From the NCBI GenBank assembly GCA_946478845.1, contig CAMLDI010000028.1:1-38246 (forward strand): a stretch of 38,246 nt of DNA. Direction: 5' to 3'. This document shows, one piece after another, positions 34,850-38,246 of the stretch (within the stretch, counting starts at the first letter, position 1; each line of letters begins with the position of its first letter). Source of the stretch: an uncultured Paenibacillaceae bacterium (GTDB taxonomy: Bacteria; Bacillota; Bacilli; Aneurinibacillales; Aneurinibacillaceae). Made by a program: the position numbers and the translations under genes. Under the pieces are notes generated by a model. That model was not told where the DNA came from and ran no database searches. It worked only from the letters and a program-made list of their open reading frames with translations.

Positions 34850-36895
34850 ATGGAAAAATACTCAAAAACACTGTATAAAATTTTCAAAAAAGACGGTTTA
34901 TTATCCAGGTATGTGGAAGGATATCAACCTCGTAAAGCCCAATTCGAAATGGCCAATCAAGTATTTCAATGTTTAAAGAAGGAGGAGCATGGCCTAATCG
35001 AAGCAGGAACCGGAACAGGAAAATCCTTTGGTTATACTCTTCCTGCCGCAATTTGGGCATTAAAAGAGGAAAAAAGAGTCATTATCTCCACCAATACCAT
35101 TACGCTGCAACAGCAATTAATGAAAAAAGAACTTCCCCTGGTTAAGGAAGTGTTACGGGATTTATCTAGGGAATGGGGAGAAGAATTCCGTTTTGAATTA
35201 GCCAAAGGACGGGGGAATTACATATGCCAGCGCCGCCTGGAAGATTTAATGAAAGAAAGTTTAGAAGAAGAAAAAGACTGCACTCCTTTATTAGAAAAAG
35301 TTAAAAAACATTTGTCTTCCATGAAAAATGGGGATAAAGAGGAGATTCCCTTTTCCATGCCTGGCCCCCTCTTTCAACAAATTAATGGAGATGCAGAAGA
35401 CTGTGCCGGGAAAAGCAGCCCCTTTTACCGTGATTGTTATATCCAGAAAGCCCGAAAAAAATTACAGAATGCCCATATTATTGTGGTAAATCACGCTCTT
35501 TTTTTTACTGACTTTATCCTGCGGCAACAAGGGGCCAACATTCTGCCAGCCTATGATGCTGTGATCATGGATGAAGCCCACCGGGTAGAAGACCAGGTCA
35601 CCAAACAATTTACATACCATGTAAGCATTGGCGAAATAGATCGGTTATTTTTCCGTTATTTAAATAAAAGAACCCCCTGGGCAAGGGAGACCCAGGACCC
35701 CATTTTGCGTTCCCAAACCCAGGGAATTCGAACCCGTTTAATTACCCAATTAGATGAGCTTTTTGCTCCCTTTGCAAAAATTCTGGCAGAGCGCCCTGCC
35801 AAAGAATATTTAGTTAAGAAACCTTTTATAGCAGAGTTTCCTTTTGGGGAGGTATTCTCCCAGTGGAAAGCTCTTTTTAATGAGAAGAAAAAAGAGATTG
35901 AGCTGGGGGAAGGAGAAAGTGAAACGGTCAGTGGAATTGAAAGATACGTTTCTCAAATTGATGAAGCGGAACGCCGCTTACGTCATGTCTTATTAAAGGA
36001 AGATTCGGATCAATGGGCAACCTGGGTTTCTTATGAAGAACCTCAGGGAAATTCCCAATTAAAAGATGATCATTGGTGGGCCAATACCCTACATCTCTAC
36101 TCTGCCCCAATCGAGATCCATCCTTTGCTTAAAGAATCCCTTTTTGGGGAGAAAACAGTTATTATGACTTCAGCTACCTTGAAAACACAGGGGGATTTCT
36201 CCTTTGTAGCAAAACGATTGGGAATTGAACACTATTCTTCATTGGAAGTTAAAAGTCCCTTTAACTATGAAAAACAAGCTTTACTATTAGTGCCTGAAGA
36301 TGTCCCGGATCCAAGGGATCCCCAGTATGAAAATTTTTTATTGGGATCTATGAAAGAGATTTTATTAGCAACAAAAGGACGAACCTTTCTTTTATTTACT
36401 TCTTACAGCCAGATGAATCGGATCTTTGCAGAACTCCAACCCTGGTTAGAAGAAGAAGGGATGGTGGGCCTTTTGCACCGTTCTGATTTATCAAGGCATA
36501 GTATCCTCCAGGATTTTCGCCATCATAACAATCGAATACTGTTTGGCTGTGAGAGCTTTTGGGAGGGTGTAGATGTTCCAGGAGATGATTTGATTTGCGT
36601 AGTCATCGCCAAACTTCCCTTTCCTGTACCCTCTGAACCCTTGATCAAAGCCCGTACAGATAAAATGGAACAGGAAGGAAAAAGCAGCTTTTTTGAATAC
36701 ATGCTCCCCCTGGCAATTCTCCGCTTAAAACAGGGATTCGGTCGTTTAATCCGGACAAAAAAAGATCGGGGTATGGTCATTATTTTGGACTCGCGAATTA
36801 ATCGAAAAAAATATGGGCAACAAGTCTTAGATAGTCTGCCAAAGGCCCAATTTACAAAAAACATGGAGGATGTGGCTATTTTTTTTAATAAATAG
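34850..36895 (+). CDS. dinG: DinG/YpvA-like ATP-dependent helicase (XPD family)
   Basis: 681 residues, a superfamily 2 5'-3' DNA helicase. Walker A is EAGTGTGKS (52-59 core); an Fe-S insert has Cys at 126, 185 and 196, with C144 a possible fourth; the Walker B box is MDEAH (241-244). Later motifs are SATLKTQGDF, CESFWEGVDVPG and LKQGFGRLIRT. Unlike Bacillus subtilis DinG it has no N-terminal exonuclease domain, so it resembles YpvA or Escherichia coli DinG/YoaA. XPD-type helicases unwind R-loops, forks and damaged DNA. No Shine-Dalgarno precedes the ATG at 34850, and no later start is better. It is divergent from the aldo/keto reductase. Confidence 0.92.
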   Translation: MEKYSKTLYKIFKKDGLLSRYVEGYQPRKAQFEMANQVFQCLKKEEHGLIEAGTGTGKSFGYTLPAAIWALKEEKRVIISTNTITLQQQLMKKELPLVKEVLRDLSREWGEEFRFELAKGRGNYICQRRLEDLMKESLEEEKDCTPLLEKVKKHLSSMKNGDKEEIPFSMPGPLFQQINGDAEDCAGKSSPFYRDCYIQKARKKLQNAHIIVVNHALFFTDFILRQQGANILPAYDAVIMDEAHRVEDQVTKQFTYHVSIGEIDRLFFRYLNKRTPWARETQDPILRSQTQGIRTRLITQLDELFAPFAKILAERPAKEYLVKKPFIAEFPFGEVFSQWKALFNEKKKEIELGEGESETVSGIERYVSQIDEAERRLRHVLLKEDSDQWATWVSYEEPQGNSQLKDDHWWANTLHLYSAPIEIHPLLKESLFGEKTVIMTSATLKTQGDFSFVAKRLGIEHYSSLEVKSPFNYEKQALLLVPEDVPDPRDPQYENFLLGSMKEILLATKGRTFLLFTSYSQMNRIFAELQPWLEEEGMVGLLHRSDLSRHSILQDFRHHNNRILFGCESFWEGVDVPGDDLICVVIAKLPFPVPSEPLIKARTDKMEQEGKSSFFEYMLPLAILRLKQGFGRLIRTKKDRGMVIILDSRINRKKYGQQVLDSLPKAQFTKNMEDVAIFFNK

Positions 36896-36915
36896 CTACA
36901 CTTCTGAGGATGTAT

Positions 36916-36953
36916 AAAAAAACGCGAGGCTTATTTCGTCCTCGCGTTTTTTT
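36916..36953. terminator. Strong bidirectional terminator between the helicase gene and abrB
   Basis: A perfect 14-bp stem, AAAAAAACGCGAGG / CCTCGCGTTTTTTT, with a 10-base loop and T runs on both strands, located between two convergent genes. Confidence 0.92.
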
Positions 36954-36970
36954 ATCAATGATTAAATAAT

Positions 36971-37222
36971 TTATTTAATGTTTTGTAATTCTTGGAGACA
37001 GCCGCCACAAATATTGCGTCCTTTGTAGTTATGGATGTCTTCTGCGGAATCACAGAATGTACAAGCTGGCGCATAACGTTTAAGAATGATTTTGTCTTCA
37101 TCAACGAAGATTTCTAAACCATCTTTTTCGGCAATTCCAAGATTGCGTCGTAATTCAATAGGAATTACCACTCTTCCTAATTCATCGACTTTACGTACTA
37201 CTCCTGTTGCTTTCATTGACAT
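36971..37222 (-). CDS. abrB: AbrB-family transition-state regulator with a CxxC...CxxC tail
   Basis: 83 residues. The N-terminal 50 are a textbook AbrB swapped-hairpin DNA-binding domain (TGVVRKVDELGRVVIPIELR, NLGIAEKDGLEIFVD), nearly identical to Bacillus AbrB and Abh. The C-terminal part differs from Bacillus subtilis AbrB: it is shorter and carries C54-x2-C57 and C72-x2-C75 (CTFC, CGGC), a probable zinc ribbon. AbrB represses many stationary-phase genes during exponential growth and is itself turned down by Spo0A. GGAGGTG lies 8 bases before the ATG. Whether it is the AbrB orthologue or a paralogue cannot be settled here. Confidence 0.9.
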   Translation of the reverse strand: MSMKATGVVRKVDELGRVVIPIELRRNLGIAEKDGLEIFVDEDKIILKRYAPACTFCDSAEDIHNYKGRNICGGCLQELQNIK

Positions 37223-37287
37223 AAGTCTGCACCTCCGGTACTTCTGAAAAAATCTTTAATTTGATATAAATTATTAATGCTAAATAA

Positions 37288-37296
37288 ATTCTATCA
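37288..37296 (-). promoter_or_regulatory. Candidate extended -10 promoter of abrB
   Basis: On the minus strand TGATAGAAT (TGnTAnAAT type) lies about 66 bases before the abrB start. No strong -35 accompanies it, and no clear Spo0A box is visible. Confidence 0.3.
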
Positions 37297-37315
37297 GGTC
37301 TACAATTTTTTAACA

Positions 37316-37330
37316 GTGCAAATATTGCAC
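37316..37330. repeat. Palindrome GTGCAA-ATA-TTGCAC between lysR and abrB
   Basis: A perfect 6-bp inverted repeat with a 3-base centre, 94 bases before the abrB start and 12 bases beyond the lysR stop. No T run follows, so it fits an operator better than a terminator. Confidence 0.45.
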
Positions 37331-37341
37331 ACTATTGTTAA

Positions 37342-38232
37342 TTATTTACTATAAAGCACTTCTTTCATAGATTTCATAAAAGCCATACTGGCTTTTGAGC
37401 GATATCTCCCTTTTCGATAAGCCATTACTAATGTTCGATAAGGTTTCGGATCTTTAAAAGGGATATAAACCGGGGTCAATTCCTTATGCTTCTGCCTTGT
37501 TACCATACTGGGGACAAATCCAATTCCCATGCCTGCAGCAATTAAAGATTGAACAGTTTCGATATTGGTACTCTCAAATACTACGCGAGGCACAAAACCA
37601 GCTTCTTTACACCATTTCATAGAAAGGTGCCGAAACCCCTGCCCTTTTTTTAATAAAATAAAGGATTCATCCTTTAACATTCCAAGGTCTACTTCTTTCT
37701 CCCCGCTTAAGGGATGGCCTTTGGGTACTGCCAGGCAAATCTCTTCCTCTAAGATTTCATCCCATTCTAAATTAGGTTCCTGCACAGGCAATGATAAAAT
37801 ACTCATATCTGTTGAACCCCGGGCTGTGAGCAATTCCAAATTCGCCGTCGTTTCTTCTATTAACCTTATTTCAATTCCAGGATATTTATCTTTAAAAACA
37901 GGCAAAACCAGGGGCATAATATGGGCTCCTGTAATCGGTAAAGTTCCAATGGTCAACAATCCGCCACCCAGAGTCCCCACATCTTCCATTTCTTTGCGCA
38001 ACTGCTCGATTAAATCTAATATTTTATGAGCGGTTTCCAAGAATCGTTCTCCCGCATAAGTTGGCCGCAAAGGACTGGTTTCCCTCTCAAATAAACGGAC
38101 ACCCAGCTCTTTTTCCAGTTTAATGATTTGCTGGCTTAATGAAGGTTGGGCGAGATGAAGTTGATCTGCTGCTTTAGAAAAACTTTTTTCCTCTGCTATT
38201 TTAATCGCATATAACAATTGGCGCAATTCCAT
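37342..38232 (-). CDS. LysR-family transcriptional regulator
   Basis: 296 residues. An N-terminal winged helix-turn-helix (residues 1-60: MELRQLLYAIKIAEEKSFSK, LHLAQPSLSQQIIKLEKELG) is followed by a periplasmic-binding-like effector domain (about 90-290) with AAGMGIGFVPSMV. AAGGTG lies just before the ATG. The length is standard. LysR regulators usually control a divergent neighbour, which would lie beyond the right edge, so the target and effector cannot be named. It resembles the CysL/CynR/YwbI branch only in general layout. Confidence 0.93.
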   Translation of the reverse strand: MELRQLLYAIKIAEEKSFSKAADQLHLAQPSLSQQIIKLEKELGVRLFERETSPLRPTYAGERFLETAHKILDLIEQLRKEMEDVGTLGGGLLTIGTLPITGAHIMPLVLPVFKDKYPGIEIRLIEETTANLELLTARGSTDMSILSLPVQEPNLEWDEILEEEICLAVPKGHPLSGEKEVDLGMLKDESFILLKKGQGFRHLSMKWCKEAGFVPRVVFESTNIETVQSLIAAGMGIGFVPSMVTRQKHKELTPVYIPFKDPKPYRTLVMAYRKGRYRSKASMAFMKSMKEVLYSK

Positions 38233-38246
38233 TTTTTCACCTTGTT

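Noticed and set aside
1..38246. CRISPR arrays, tRNA or rRNA genes, prophage or integrative element
   Set aside because: No regularly spaced repeats, no tRNA-like cloverleaf and no integrase, portal or conjugation genes were seen.

Overview
The window looks like chromosomal DNA of a low-GC, Gram-positive member of the Bacillota, most likely a spore-forming Bacillales relative. The evidence is the strong AAGGAGG-type ribosome binding sites, many Rho-independent terminators, an AbrB-type transition regulator, an AddAB (rather than RecBCD) nuclease operon linked to sbcDC, the Bacillus-type glgBCDAP order, and an aspartokinase that reads like Bacillus ThrD. No rRNA, tRNA, CRISPR array or intact mobile element is visible.

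Layout. Positions 1-520 hold the N-terminal part of an LCP (LytR-CpsA-Psr) cell-wall protein running off the left edge. Two small unknown genes follow, converging on a shared hairpin, then an RNase H-like gene overlapping an aspartate kinase, and one more small unknown gene. From 3.6 to 5.3 kb come an AT-rich control region with repeated CTGTTTTA words, a SatP/YaaH acetate transporter, the stub of a dead SRAP (YedK/HMCES) gene, and a rhodanese lipoprotein. From 5.3 to 17.2 kb the minus-strand operon addB-addA-sbcD-sbcC encodes recombinational repair. A 310-bp spacer holds a strong terminator, a second inverted repeat and what looks like a frameshifted scrap of an IS110-family transposase.

From 17.6 to 27.6 kb lies a compact minus-strand glycogen operon, glgB-glgC-glgD-glgA-glgP plus a GH13 amylase/neopullulanase-like gene, with overlaps or gaps of at most 19 bases. 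GlgC/GlgD make ADP-glucose, GlgA elongates, GlgB branches, GlgP phosphorolyses, and the GH13 enzyme probably attacks branched or trimmed dextrins. Next are a 2'-5' RNA ligase-like phosphoesterase (thpR) and a two-gene unit pairing an LmbE/PIG-L deacetylase with an LpxD-like hexapeptide acyltransferase. The 640-bp region 29,911-30,550 has no convincing gene but has an extended -10 element, a run of hairpins and a plus-strand terminator, so it may encode a structured RNA.

The right end holds a six-helix membrane protein, an SQR-like flavoprotein, a MaoC-type hydratase pair (one subunit lacking the catalytic His), an aldo/keto reductase, a DinG/YpvA-like helicase (plus strand), an AbrB protein with an added CxxC...CxxC tail, and a LysR regulator.

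Most of the window is ordinary housekeeping. I see no clear-cut new defence or mobile system. The parts most worth a second look are the structured region at 30.06-30.45 kb, the deacetylase/LpxD-like pair in an apparent monoderm, the gene relics at 4.7-4.8 kb and 17.5 kb, and the repeated operator-like words upstream of satP and of the gene at 30.55-31.2 kb.
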